DNA from: Amarobacillus sp046328225
GTDB lineage: Bacteria > Chloroflexota > Dehalococcoidia > Tepidiformales > Tepidiformaceae
Assembly (NCBI GenBank): GCA_046328225.1
Contig: JAXLWZ010000011.1
Coordinates: 1-64,000 of the forward strand
Length of the DNA: 64,000 nt
Reading direction: 5' to 3'
The translations under genes and the position numbers were made by a program. The stretch's first letter is position 1. Each line of letters opens with the position of its first letter. This document shows positions 39,534 to 47,579 of the stretch, in pieces. The notes under the pieces were generated by a model. The model was not told where the DNA came from, did not search any database, and worked only from the letters and a program-made list of their open reading frames with translations.

Positions 39534-40991
39534 ATGTCCGACTACACCGCCGTGCTCCTCGCCGCCGAGGTGCTCCTCGCCGTCGCCATCATCATCCTGC
39601 GTGACCCGAAGCTGCTCATTCCCGCGGTCGTGATCGGCCTGCCGATCGAGGTCGTGGAGAGCGAGCTCGTGGCGCACGTCGGCACCACCGGCGTGGCCGG
39701 CATGGCGCGCGCCTTCGCCAATCCCGGCCAGCTGGCGATGCTCGCGGTGATCGGTGTGGCCATCGTGCGCAAACGCCACGACCTCACGAGCCTGGTCCCC
39801 AATTCGTCGCTGCTCGTGCCGTTCGCCGCCTTCTTCGGGCTGGTGTTCCTGAGCGTCACCTGGTCCGATTCGCTGCGGCCGAACAACAGCGTGCTCATCC
39901 TGCCTGTCTACCTCGCCTTCCTCGTGACGGCGCCCTCGCTCATCGAAACCCGGCACGATGTCGAGCGCATCCTCGGCACCTTCCTCGCCGTCGCCGGCGC
40001 GCTGGCCGTGATCGCCGTCGCCCAGCGGCTCTTCGGCGTGTTCAACTGGCGCGGCATCCTCATCCAGTCCGATGACTACAGCTACCGTTCGAACGCGACG
40101 TTCGCGGACCCGAACGTGCTCGCGCGCTTCCTCGCGATCACGATGGCGCTGGCCGCGGGGCTCGTGCTTTCGACCGGGCCGCGGCGGCAGACGGTCTATC
40201 TCGCGCTGCCCGCCTTCGCCCTGGGCGCGGCCGGGATCGTGGCCACGGCGAGCCGTTCGGGGTGGATGCTGCTGCTGCTCTGCGGCTTCATCATGGTGCT
40301 CGCCTCGCCCATCCGGCGGTACACGAAGTTCATGCTCACGGGCAGCGCCGTCAGCTTCCTCGTGATCATGCTCGCGCTGCTCTTCGCCCAGGGCGGCACC
40401 GACGCCGAGCGCGTGAAATCGCTGAGCACGGGCGTGCAGGTGCTGGGCCAGCGCCAGTTCCTCATCCAGGCCGCGTGGGCGATGTTCAAGGACAACCCGT
40501 GGGTGGGCGTCGGCAGCGGCAACTACCAGCACTCGCTGATCATGAACTACCAGGCGATCGTGCCCGACTGGTCGCCGACGTCGCTTTCGCACACCTCGAT
40601 GGCGACGCTGCTGGCCGAGCTCGGCCTCGTGGGCGTGGTCATGTTCGGCTTCCTCGTGGCGCGCGTCGGTATCGCCGTCTTCTCCGCCTACTGGGCGACG
40701 CAGGACCGCTACACGCGGCTCGTCGTGGGGTGGCTGGGGACGAGCATGTTCGGCATCGTGTTGCACAGCCAGTCCGAAGGCCGCCTGTTCGAAGAGCCGT
40801 TCCTCTGGGTGCTGCTCGCGATCTTCATCGCGATGGAGACGACGCCGGCGCTCTCGCCGCGCACACCGCGTGAGCGCGCCGCCACGGCCGCGGCCGCGAA
40901 CCGCGAACCGGCGCGCGCCACTGCCGGCGGCGGCACGCCCGCACCCACGCCCGCGTTCAGCGCCTCGACGGGGGAGCAGCCCGCGGGGTGA
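39534..40991 (+). CDS. O-antigen ligase/polymerase family membrane protein
   Basis: 485 residues with about ten membrane helices and a Wzy_C-type periplasmic loop: DDYSYRSNATFADPNVLARF and later NPWVGVGSGNYQHSLIMNYQ, with HTSMATLLAELGLVG. Such proteins polymerise or attach glycans on the outer face of the membrane. The C-terminal 45 residues are an Ala/Pro-rich tail. ATG 39534 has GGGAG five bases upstream. It is divergent from the Wzz-glycosyltransferase operon, so the two operons together form one exopolysaccharide locus. Confidence 0.85.
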   Translation: MSDYTAVLLAAEVLLAVAIIILRDPKLLIPAVVIGLPIEVVESELVAHVGTTGVAGMARAFANPGQLAMLAVIGVAIVRKRHDLTSLVPNSSLLVPFAAFFGLVFLSVTWSDSLRPNNSVLILPVYLAFLVTAPSLIETRHDVERILGTFLAVAGALAVIAVAQRLFGVFNWRGILIQSDDYSYRSNATFADPNVLARFLAITMALAAGLVLSTGPRRQTVYLALPAFALGAAGIVATASRSGWMLLLLCGFIMVLASPIRRYTKFMLTGSAVSFLVIMLALLFAQGGTDAERVKSLSTGVQVLGQRQFLIQAAWAMFKDNPWVGVGSGNYQHSLIMNYQAIVPDWSPTSLSHTSMATLLAELGLVGVVMFGFLVARVGIAVFSAYWATQDRYTRLVVGWLGTSMFGIVLHSQSEGRLFEEPFLWVLLAIFIAMETTPALSPRTPRERAATAAAANREPARATAGGGTPAPTPAFSASTGEQPAG

Positions 40992-41017
40992 CTTCACCGC
41001 CCGTGCGCGCGCTGCCG

Positions 41018-41023
41018 TAGAAT
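41018..41023 (+). promoter_or_regulatory. -10 box (TAGAAT) of the thioesterase transcript
   Basis: The box lies nine bases before the ATG of a 17-codon leader ORF at 41033. Confidence 0.45.
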
Positions 41024-41032
41024 CGCGCTGCC

Positions 41033-41086
41033 ATGCGTTTTCGCGCCCCCGCCGCCCCCACCATCGCCACCCGGCCCGCGCCGTGA
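41033..41086 (+). CDS. 17-codon upstream ORF overlapping the thioesterase start
   Basis: It encodes MRFRAPAAPTIATRPAP, and its TGA (41084-41086) overlaps the GTG start of the thioesterase gene as GTGA. It would be the first codons of a leaderless mRNA. The thioesterase start itself has no Shine-Dalgarno sequence, so it may be translated by re-initiation. The short length gives low certainty. Confidence 0.4.
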   Translation: MRFRAPAAPTIATRPAP

Positions 41087-41535
41087 CCGAACAGCCCGCG
41101 ACGCGCGTCTTCGACGCCAGCTACCCGCGCGCGAAGCCCGACTGGAAGCTGCAGTTCGCCGAGTTCCCGCTGCACAAGGCGCTGGGGCTGACGCTGGAGG
41201 AGTCGCGCCCCGGGTTCGCGCGCATCGGCATGCGCACCAGCCCCGTGACCCTTGGGGGCATTGGCGGCAGCGTCCACGGCGGCCTGCTCGCCTGCATGGT
41301 CGATATCGCCATGCTCGAAGCGCTCTTCTCGGTCTTCGATGAGACGGTGCAGCCCGCCGGCACGGCCGACCTCAACATCACCTACCTGCGCCCCGCCCTC
41401 GGCGACCGCGTGTACGCCGAGGCCACGGTGCTGCGCCGCGGCCGCACGATGGCCGTGACCGAAGTCTCCATCCTCGACGAAGCGGGGAGGCTGTGCGCGA
41501 AGGGCCGGACGATTTACGCGCTCCGCCAGAAGTAA
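41083..41535 (+). CDS. PaaI-type hotdog-fold thioesterase
   Basis: 150 residues. The hotdog fold has GGSVHGGLLACMVDIAMLEA as the helix carrying the conserved HGG and the catalytic acidic residue, with GTADLNITYLRPALGDRVYA and AEVSILDEAGRLCAKGR-like closing strands. It hydrolyses an acyl-CoA thioester; the acyl group is unknown. No ATG and no ribosome binding site are available; GTG 41083 is the only in-frame start after the promoter. Confidence 0.85.
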   Translation: MTEQPATRVFDASYPRAKPDWKLQFAEFPLHKALGLTLEESRPGFARIGMRTSPVTLGGIGGSVHGGLLACMVDIAMLEALFSVFDETVQPAGTADLNITYLRPALGDRVYAEATVLRRGRTMAVTEVSILDEAGRLCAKGRTIYALRQK

Positions 41536-41707
41536 AGCCGGGCCACTTTCGCGCCATCCCCAATTGGGCCCGCGGGCCGATATGCCGAAAGTCATCACGT
41601 GGATTCGGCGAGATTGCATTGCAAATTAGCGGCGAGGCTCCCAAATGCCCCGATTGGACTGAACCCGGGGGTAAACCCTGACGAAAACTCCATGGACCGG
41701 ACCAATA

Positions 41708-41730
41708 TTCCCACCTCCGCCGGGTGGGAA
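41708..41730 (+). promoter_or_regulatory. perfect hairpin upstream of the HDOD-GGDEF gene
   Basis: TTCCCACC and GGTGGGAA pair perfectly around a 7-base loop, 29 bases before the gene start. It has no T tract, so it is more likely an operator or leader hairpin than a terminator. Confidence 0.4.
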
Positions 41731-41758
41731 CGGCCGATGCGCATGGAGACCCCCTGAG

Positions 41759-43240
41759 ATGGAATCGCCGACCCTCGAACGGATCCTGAAGTCCCCCCGG
41801 CTGCCAAGCCTGCCCGCCGTGGCAGTGCAGATCATCGACCTGGTGCAGCAGCCCGAGGTGGGCCTCAGCGAACTGGCCGCGGCGGTCGGCCGGGACCCCG
41901 CGCTCGCGGGCAAGATCCTGAAGACGGCGAACTCGAGCTTCTACGCCCAGGCCCGCACCATCTCGAAGGTGAGCGACGCGCTCATGGTGCTCGGCCTGCG
42001 CAAGGTGAAGACACTCGCGCTCGGCTTCTCGCTCGTGGACGACCTGCGCAAGGGCAAGGGCACGGGCTTCGACCAGGAGTCGTACTGGCAGCGCAGCCTG
42101 CTGGCGGCGGCCGCGGCACGCGCCATCGCCACCGAAGCCGGCCGCGCCGATGCCGAGGAGGCGTTCCTCGGCGGGCTCATGCACGGGCTCGGCGTCCTCG
42201 CCATGAACCATTCGCTCGGCGATGAATACCAGGCCGTCTTCGATTCGGCCAAAGGCGACTTCGCCCGCCTGCGCCGTGCCGAAAGCGACCGCTTCGGCAT
42301 CGACCATGCCGTCGTCGGCGGCGCGCTCGCCGAGCGTTGGAACCTGCCGGCGCAGCTCACGGCAGCACTGCGCTACCACCCCGCGCCCGAGCAGGCGCCG
42401 GCGAACCTCGCGCGCATCGTGCGCTGCGTGAGCGCCGGGGCCCAGGCCGCCGACGTGCTCTCCGGCCCCGAGCCCGCCCGCGCGCTCGCCACCTATCGCG
42501 ACATGTGCCTGACCTGGTTCGGCATCGAAGCCGAGGAGGCCGAGGACCTCATGGAGCGCATCTACGCCGACTCCGGCGTCATGTCCACGCTCATGGACCT
42601 CCCTCGCCCGAACCTCAGCGTCGGCGAAATCCTCTCGCTCGCGAACGAAGCCCTCGAGGACATCCAGATGGACACCGAGGCCGATTTCGCCCGCCTGGAG
42701 GAGGAGCGCCGCGCGCTCGCGGCCGAAGTCTCGACCGACCCGCTGACGCGCATCGCCAATCGCCGCAAGCTCGATTCGTTCCTCGACGAGCAGTTCGAAC
42801 GCGCCGCCGGCGGCCGCGCCGCACTCAGCGTGATCATGGTCGATATCGACCACTTCAAGAAGTTCAACGACACCTACGGCCACCAGGTCGGCGATGAAGT
42901 GCTGCGCACCGTCGCCGCCGCCCTGCGCGATAACGTCCGCGACCGCGACCTCGCCGCGCGCTACGGCGGGGAGGAATTCTCCGTCGTGCTGCCCGATACC
43001 GGCCTCGCGGGGGCGCTGGTGCAGGCTCGCCGCCTGCGCGCCATCATCGAGGCCACCCCCGTTCGCCAACCGGGCGGCGAGGAGCTGCACGTGACCGCGA
43101 GCCTCGGCGTCGCCACCCTCGACCCGAAAGCGCACACGATGGTCGCGCAGCTGCTCCAGGACGCCGACGCGGCGCTCTATGCGGCGAAGAACGGCGGCCG
43201 GAACACGGTCCGCGCCTTCGGGCTGCTCAAGGCCGCCTGA
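41759..43240 (+). CDS. HDOD-GGDEF diguanylate cyclase
   Basis: 493 residues. The HDOD domain spans about 10-220 (LPSLPAVAVQIIDLVQQPEV, GRDPALAGKILKTANSSFYA, GLMHGLGVLAM). The GGDEF domain covers about 325-485 (STDPLTRIANRRKLDSFLDE, MVDIDHFKKFNDTYGHQVGD), with the active-site motif GGEEF in ARYGGEEFSVVLPD. It converts two GTP to c-di-GMP. No RxxD inhibitory site was seen upstream of GGEEF. HDOD domains lack HD-type catalysis and act in signalling. Its c-di-GMP could feed the polysaccharide locus and the TasA-like genes in this window, which is inference. Confidence 0.93.
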   Translation: MESPTLERILKSPRLPSLPAVAVQIIDLVQQPEVGLSELAAAVGRDPALAGKILKTANSSFYAQARTISKVSDALMVLGLRKVKTLALGFSLVDDLRKGKGTGFDQESYWQRSLLAAAAARAIATEAGRADAEEAFLGGLMHGLGVLAMNHSLGDEYQAVFDSAKGDFARLRRAESDRFGIDHAVVGGALAERWNLPAQLTAALRYHPAPEQAPANLARIVRCVSAGAQAADVLSGPEPARALATYRDMCLTWFGIEAEEAEDLMERIYADSGVMSTLMDLPRPNLSVGEILSLANEALEDIQMDTEADFARLEEERRALAAEVSTDPLTRIANRRKLDSFLDEQFERAAGGRAALSVIMVDIDHFKKFNDTYGHQVGDEVLRTVAAALRDNVRDRDLAARYGGEEFSVVLPDTGLAGALVQARRLRAIIEATPVRQPGGEELHVTASLGVATLDPKAHTMVAQLLQDADAALYAAKNGGRNTVRAFGLLKAA

Positions 43241-43330
43241 CCAGCAGTTCACCCGGAACCGGCACCCCTGCGCGAAAGCGCGCGGTGGCTTCTTCGCGCC
43301 CGGCGGTGAGCCCCGGTGCGGGCGGCGCGC

Positions 43331-43336
43331 TATCCT
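43331..43336 (+). promoter_or_regulatory. -10 box (TATCCT) of ribD
   Basis: Predicts a transcript starting near 43343 that carries the small leader ORF before ribD. Confidence 0.4.
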
Positions 43337-43362
43337 CGTGCCGTACGAAGGAGCGCGAACGC

Positions 43363-43407
43363 GTGCCATTCCCCGAATTCGCAAGCCCGCGAGCCGGCAC
43401 CGCATGA
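43363..43407 (+). CDS. 14-codon upstream ORF overlapping the ribD start
   Basis: It encodes MPFPEFASPRAGTA from GTG 43363, with a good ribosome binding site (GAAGGAG at 43347-43353, nine bases upstream). Its TGA overlaps the ribD ATG as ATGA. The ribD start has no ribosome binding site of its own, which points to translational coupling. Confidence 0.45.
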   Translation: MPFPEFASPRAGTA

Positions 43408-44510
43408 CCGCGAGCCCCTTCATGGCGGAGGCTCTCGCGGCGGCGCGGCGCGTGCGCGGCGCCACCAGCCCGAACCCGGCCGTCGGCGCCGTCGTCGTGC
43501 GCGATGGCACCGTCGTGGGCGTGGGCGCGACGGCACCGCCGGGAGGGCCGCACGCCGAGGCCGCCGCGCTCATCGCCGCCGGGGAGGCAGCCCGCGGCGC
43601 GACCCTCTATTGCACCCTCGAACCCTGCTCCCCCTTCCCGGACAAGCGCACGCCGCCCTGCTCGCGCGCCATCGTGGCAGCCGGCATCGCACGCGTCGTC
43701 GTCGCCATCGAGGACCCCCACCCCGGGGTGAGCGGCGAAGGCATCGCCTTCCTGCGCGCGAACGGCATCGCCGTCGAGCTCGGCGACGGACGCGACGAGG
43801 CGGTGGCGCTGCTGCGGCCCTACCTCAAGCGTGTCCGCACCGGCCTGCCCTACGTCATCGCGAAGTTCGCCGCCAGCCTCGACGGCCGCACCGCCACCCG
43901 CACCGGCGATTCAAAATGGATCACCGGCGCGGCCGCCCGCGACCTCGGCCACCAGCAGCGGGCCTGGGTCGACGCGATCATGGTGGGCAGCGGCACCGTC
44001 CTCGCCGACGACCCGGCGCTCACCGCGCGGCCCGGCGGGAGCGAGGCCGCACGCCAGCCGGTGCGCGTCGTGCTCGATGCCCGGGGCCGCATCCCCGCCA
44101 CCGCGGCGGTGCTGCACGGGCCCGGGCACGCCATCGTCGCGACCGCGCAGGACGCGCCCGGCCAATGGAAACGCGCCATCGCCGCCACCGGCGCCCACGT
44201 CATCGAATGCGAACGCACCGCCGCCGGCCTCGAGCTCGACCAGCTCCTCCCGGCGCTCGCGGCGCGCGGCATCCTCTCCATCTGGGCCGAAGGCGGCGGC
44301 ACGCTGCTCGGGTCGCTCTTCGAGGCCGGGCACGTGGACGAGCTGTGGGCATTCATCGCGCCGCTGGTCATCGGCGGGGGCGGGCTCCCGGCCATCGGCG
44401 GCGCCGGTGCCGCCAGCATCGCCGAGGCCTGGCGCCTGCGCGACGTGGTTGTCGAATCCGTGGGCGGCGATATCCTCGTACGTGGGTACACCGGCGGCTT
44501 CGACCCCTGA
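43404..44510 (+). CDS. ribD: bifunctional riboflavin biosynthesis deaminase/reductase
   Basis: 368 residues. The N-terminal zinc deaminase has PHAEAAAL and TLEPCSPFPDKRTPPC, giving the His and two Cys ligands and the catalytic Glu. The C-terminal reductase begins at about 150 (YVIAKFAASLDGRTATRTG, SKWITGAAARDLGHQQRAW) and ends with a typical GGGTLLGSLFEAGHVDEL. It performs the second and third steps of riboflavin synthesis from GTP. No other rib gene is in the window. An in-frame GTG at 43338 is too close to the -10 box to be the start. Confidence 0.93.
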   Translation: MTASPFMAEALAAARRVRGATSPNPAVGAVVVRDGTVVGVGATAPPGGPHAEAAALIAAGEAARGATLYCTLEPCSPFPDKRTPPCSRAIVAAGIARVVVAIEDPHPGVSGEGIAFLRANGIAVELGDGRDEAVALLRPYLKRVRTGLPYVIAKFAASLDGRTATRTGDSKWITGAAARDLGHQQRAWVDAIMVGSGTVLADDPALTARPGGSEAARQPVRVVLDARGRIPATAAVLHGPGHAIVATAQDAPGQWKRAIAATGAHVIECERTAAGLELDQLLPALAARGILSIWAEGGGTLLGSLFEAGHVDELWAFIAPLVIGGGGLPAIGGAGAASIAEAWRLRDVVVESVGGDILVRGYTGGFDP

Positions 44511-44526
44511 CCCGCGGAGGTTCGCC

Positions 44527-44985
44527 ATGGCTCGCTACTGGATCGTCGTCGGCGGCCCGGAGATTTACGAAACGACCCGCGCCATGGGGTTCACCCGGCA
44601 CGGCTTCAAGAGCACCCGCCGCCTCATGAGCCAGAAGGTCCAGCCCGGCGACCTGATCGCGTTTTATGTCACGGGCCGGAAGCAGTTCGCCGCCATCGTC
44701 GAGGTCACCTCACCCGTCGTCGAAGAGCAGACGCGCATCTGGAACAACTCCAAGAAGCCGTCCGAGCTCTACCCCTATCGCGCCGGCATCAAGCGCGTGA
44801 TCGAGTTGCCCGAGGGCCGCTGGCTCGACGCCGAGCCCTACCACGACCGCTTCACCTGGACGCAGAAGTGGCCGCGCGCGAACTGGACGCTCGCCTACCA
44901 GGGCAACCTCCACGAAGTCCCCCAGGCCGATTTCGAACTGCTGCGCGCGGACATGGCGAAGGCGCTGGCGGCCACTCCCGCCTGA
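44527..44985 (+). CDS. EVE domain protein
   Basis: 152 residues: RYWIVVGGPEIYETTRAMGF, MSQKVQPGDLIAFYVTG and WPRANWTLAYQGNLHEV. The EVE fold belongs to the PUA/YTH/ASCH group and can bind modified bases in RNA or DNA. In bacteria it occurs alone or within restriction systems; here it stands alone. ATG 44527 has GGAGG six bases upstream, 16 bases after ribD. Confidence 0.85.
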   Translation: MARYWIVVGGPEIYETTRAMGFTRHGFKSTRRLMSQKVQPGDLIAFYVTGRKQFAAIVEVTSPVVEEQTRIWNNSKKPSELYPYRAGIKRVIELPEGRWLDAEPYHDRFTWTQKWPRANWTLAYQGNLHEVPQADFELLRADMAKALAATPA

Positions 44986-44997
44986 CCCCGCGCGCGG

Positions 44998-45003
44998 TAG
45001 GAT
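44998..45003 (+). promoter_or_regulatory. -10 box (TAGGAT), leaderless start
   Basis: Seven bases lie between the box and the ATG at 45011. The earlier ATG at 45002 overlaps the box and cannot be the start if this promoter is used. Confidence 0.5.
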
Positions 45004-45010
45004 GGCGCCC

Positions 45011-46957
45011 ATGTTCCGGCGCGTGCTCGTGGCCAATCGCGGCGAAATCGCCGTGCGCATCATCGCGACCCTGCGCGCACTCGGCATCGAATCCGTCGTC
45101 ACCGCCTCCATCCCCGACCGCGGGGCGCTCGCCGTGCGCCGCGCCGATGCGTGGGCCCTCCTCCCCGGTTCCAGCGCCGCCGAAAGCTACCTCGACCAGG
45201 ACGCCGTGATCGCGGCCGCGAAGGCGCACGGCTGCGACGCGATCCACCCCGGCTACGGCTTCCTCAGCGAGAACGCGGCCTTCGCCGAACGGTGCGCGGC
45301 GGAGGGCATCGTCTTCGTCGGCCCGCCGCCCGCCGTGCTGCGCGCGCTCGGGGACAAGGCCACCGCCCGCCGCTTCGCCACCGAAAACAGCGTCCCCATC
45401 GCGCCCGGCTACGACGGCCCGGACGACGATGCCGCGCTCACGGCGGCGGCGGCGCGCATTGGCTACCCCGTGATGGTCAAAGCCCGCGCCGGCGGCGGCG
45501 GCCGCGGCATGCGCGAAGTCCACACCCCGGGCGACCTCTCCGACGCGCTCGCCGGTGCCCGCCGCGAAGCCGCCGCCTCCTTCGGCGACCCCGGCCTCCT
45601 GCTCGAACGGCTCATCACCGGCGCCCACCACGTCGAAGTGCAGGTGCTGGGTGACGCCCACGGCACGCTCGTCCACCTCGGCGAGCGCGATTGCTCGGTC
45701 CAGCGGCGGCGCCAGAAGCTCATCGAGGAGGCGCCGAGCCCGGTGGTCGACGACACCCTCCGCGAGGCGCTCACGGGCGCGGCCCTGCGCCTCGCGCGCG
45801 CCGTCGGATACATCAACGCGGGCACCTTCGAATTCCTGGTGGGCGAACCCGGCGACGACGGCGCGCGCCCCTTCTACTTCCTCGAAGTGAACCCCCGCCT
45901 GCAGGTCGAGCACCGCGTGACGGAGGCGATCACGGGGCTGGACCTGGTCGAGCCGCAGCTGCGCGTGGCGGCCGGCGAACCCCTCCCCTTCGTGCAAGAA
46001 GACGTCGTGTTCGATGGCCACGCGATGGAGGCGCGCCTCAACGCCGAGGACCCCTGGGATGGCTTCCGCCCCGGCACCGGCCGCCTCGCGGCGACACCCG
46101 GCGCGGGCGGCGATTGGCGCATCGACACCGGCTTCGAAGCGGGCGACACCATCCCGCCGCACTACGACTCGCTCGTGGCGAAGGGGTTCGTGCACGAAAT
46201 GGCGCGCGAGGATGCGATTCGCGCGCTCGCGCACGCCACCGCCGCCGGCCCTCTGCGCGGCGTTCGCGGCAACACCCGCCTCCTCCACGGCGTCCTCACC
46301 TCCGAAGAGTTCGCCGCGGGTGTGGCGGATATCGGCTGGCTCGAACGCGAGCTGCCGGCCGTGCTCGCACGCGGCGAAGCGCCCTGGGAGGCCATCGCCG
46401 CCGCCGCCGCGACCGCCGTCCTTCGCGCGAACCCCTTCGCCGGCGGCGCCGCCTCCATCCACCTCGACGACGGCGCGCGCGTGCACGCGGTCACCGTCGC
46501 GATGCTCCCCGGCCGCCTGCTGCGCGTCCCCGGGGACGAACGGGAGCTCGTCGTGCGCGCTTTCGCGACCCCCGAAGGGCCGGTCCACATCACGGCCGGC
46601 GGGTCGCTTTCGCTGACCACGGTGCAGGGCGCGGACGGCGCCATCCACGCCTGGGATGCGAACGCGGAGGACGCGCTCATGCACGCCTTCGCCGTCGTCG
46701 CGCCGCCGCCGCTCCCCCGCCGCGCGCGGGCTACCGGCGAAGGCGCGAGCGTGGTCACCGCGCCCCTCGCGGGCACGATCGCCAGTGTGCGCGTGAGCGA
46801 GGGGCAGGCCGTCGCCGCCGGGGACCTCCTGCTCACGATGGAGGCGATGAAGATGGAGCACCGCATCACCGCGCCCGCCGGGGGCACGGTCACGAACCTC
46901 GCCGCCGCACCCGGGGCCGTGGTCCGCGAGGGCGACATCCTCCTCGAACTGCGCTGA
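45011..46957 (+). CDS. biotin carboxylase / biotin carrier subunit of an acyl-CoA carboxylase
   Basis: 648 residues from ATG 45011. Biotin carboxylase motifs: RRVLVANRGEIAVRIIATLR, GGGGRGMREV, EVNPRLQVEHRVTEAI. The C-terminal biotin carrier has MEAMKMEH with the biotinylated Lys, 34 residues from the end. It resembles alpha subunits of propionyl/methylcrotonyl-CoA carboxylases. Unlike the enzyme at 2398 it has no carboxyltransferase domain, and no beta subunit gene is within this window, so its partner must be elsewhere. Confidence 0.93.
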   Translation: MFRRVLVANRGEIAVRIIATLRALGIESVVTASIPDRGALAVRRADAWALLPGSSAAESYLDQDAVIAAAKAHGCDAIHPGYGFLSENAAFAERCAAEGIVFVGPPPAVLRALGDKATARRFATENSVPIAPGYDGPDDDAALTAAAARIGYPVMVKARAGGGGRGMREVHTPGDLSDALAGARREAAASFGDPGLLLERLITGAHHVEVQVLGDAHGTLVHLGERDCSVQRRRQKLIEEAPSPVVDDTLREALTGAALRLARAVGYINAGTFEFLVGEPGDDGARPFYFLEVNPRLQVEHRVTEAITGLDLVEPQLRVAAGEPLPFVQEDVVFDGHAMEARLNAEDPWDGFRPGTGRLAATPGAGGDWRIDTGFEAGDTIPPHYDSLVAKGFVHEMAREDAIRALAHATAAGPLRGVRGNTRLLHGVLTSEEFAAGVADIGWLERELPAVLARGEAPWEAIAAAAATAVLRANPFAGGAASIHLDDGARVHAVTVAMLPGRLLRVPGDERELVVRAFATPEGPVHITAGGSLSLTTVQGADGAIHAWDANAEDALMHAFAVVAPPPLPRRARATGEGASVVTAPLAGTIASVRVSEGQAVAAGDLLLTMEAMKMEHRITAPAGGTVTNLAAAPGAVVREGDILLELR

Positions 46958-46985
46958 GCCCCCGGGCCCGTATCGCGCGAGCCTG

Positions 46986-46991
46986 TACGAT
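46986..46991 (+). promoter_or_regulatory. -10 box (TACGAT) upstream of the carbonic anhydrase gene
   Basis: It lies 32 bases before the GTG, giving a short leader that contains the GGAGGA ribosome binding site. Confidence 0.35.
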
Positions 46992-47022
46992 CCGCCGCGA
47001 ACCCCTCCGGAGGAAGCGCGCC

Positions 47023-47577
47023 GTGCCCATCTACGCCGTTGGCGACAAGGTCCCGAAGGTCCATCCGACCGCGTTCATCGCCCCCACCGCGACTATCGTC
47101 GGCGACGTCACGGTGCACGAACGCGCCTCCGTCTGGTATGGCGCGGTCGTCCGCGGCGATACCTCGTACGCCGTCATCGGCGCTGGCGCGAACGTGCAGG
47201 ATGGCGCCGTCGTCCACGGCCGCGCGGGGCTCCCGGCGCTCATCGGCACCGAAGCCTCCATCGCCCACGGCGTCGTCGTCCACGGCGCGACCATCGGCGA
47301 CCGCGCGCTCATCGGGAACGGCGCGCAGGTGCTCGATGGCGCCTCCGTGGGCGAGGGCTCGCTCATCGCCGCCGGGTCGGTCGTGCTCCCCGAGACGGTC
47401 ATCCCCGCGGGCGTGCTCGCGGCCGGCACCCCCGCGCAGGTCAAGCGCCCCATCGCCGGGTCGGCGAGCGAGGAATGGGTGACCGGCAACCCCGGGCGAT
47501 ACGCGCGCCTCGCGGTCGAGCACGCGCTGGGCATTCGCGAAATCAGCCGCGACGAAGCGGCTTCGTCGATGCGCTGA
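47023..47577 (+). CDS. gamma-class carbonic anhydrase-like hexapeptide protein
   Basis: 184 residues forming a left-handed beta helix of hexapeptide repeats (for example IAPTATIVGDVTVHERASVW and RALIGNGAQVLDGASVGEGS). Three His in DGAVVHGR, IAHGVVVHG and the following VHGAT correspond to the zinc ligands of gamma carbonic anhydrases. Bicarbonate supply to the carboxylase directly upstream is plausible. GTG 47023 has GGAGGA seven to eight bases upstream. Confidence 0.88.
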   Translation: MPIYAVGDKVPKVHPTAFIAPTATIVGDVTVHERASVWYGAVVRGDTSYAVIGAGANVQDGAVVHGRAGLPALIGTEASIAHGVVVHGATIGDRALIGNGAQVLDGASVGEGSLIAAGSVVLPETVIPAGVLAAGTPAQVKRPIAGSASEEWVTGNPGRYARLAVEHALGIREISRDEAASSMR

Positions 47578-47579
47578 CG

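Noticed and set aside
40870..41082. N-terminal extension of the thioesterase to 40870
   Set aside because: It overlaps the end of the ligase gene and is Arg/Pro-rich low complexity; the promoter at 41018 lies within it.
41536..41758. Riboswitch upstream of the HDOD-GGDEF gene
   Set aside because: Apart from one perfect hairpin I found no known riboswitch signature.
43338..43403. GTG 43338 as ribD start
   Set aside because: It lies one base after the -10 box, too close to be transcribed, and the added residues are not part of the deaminase fold.
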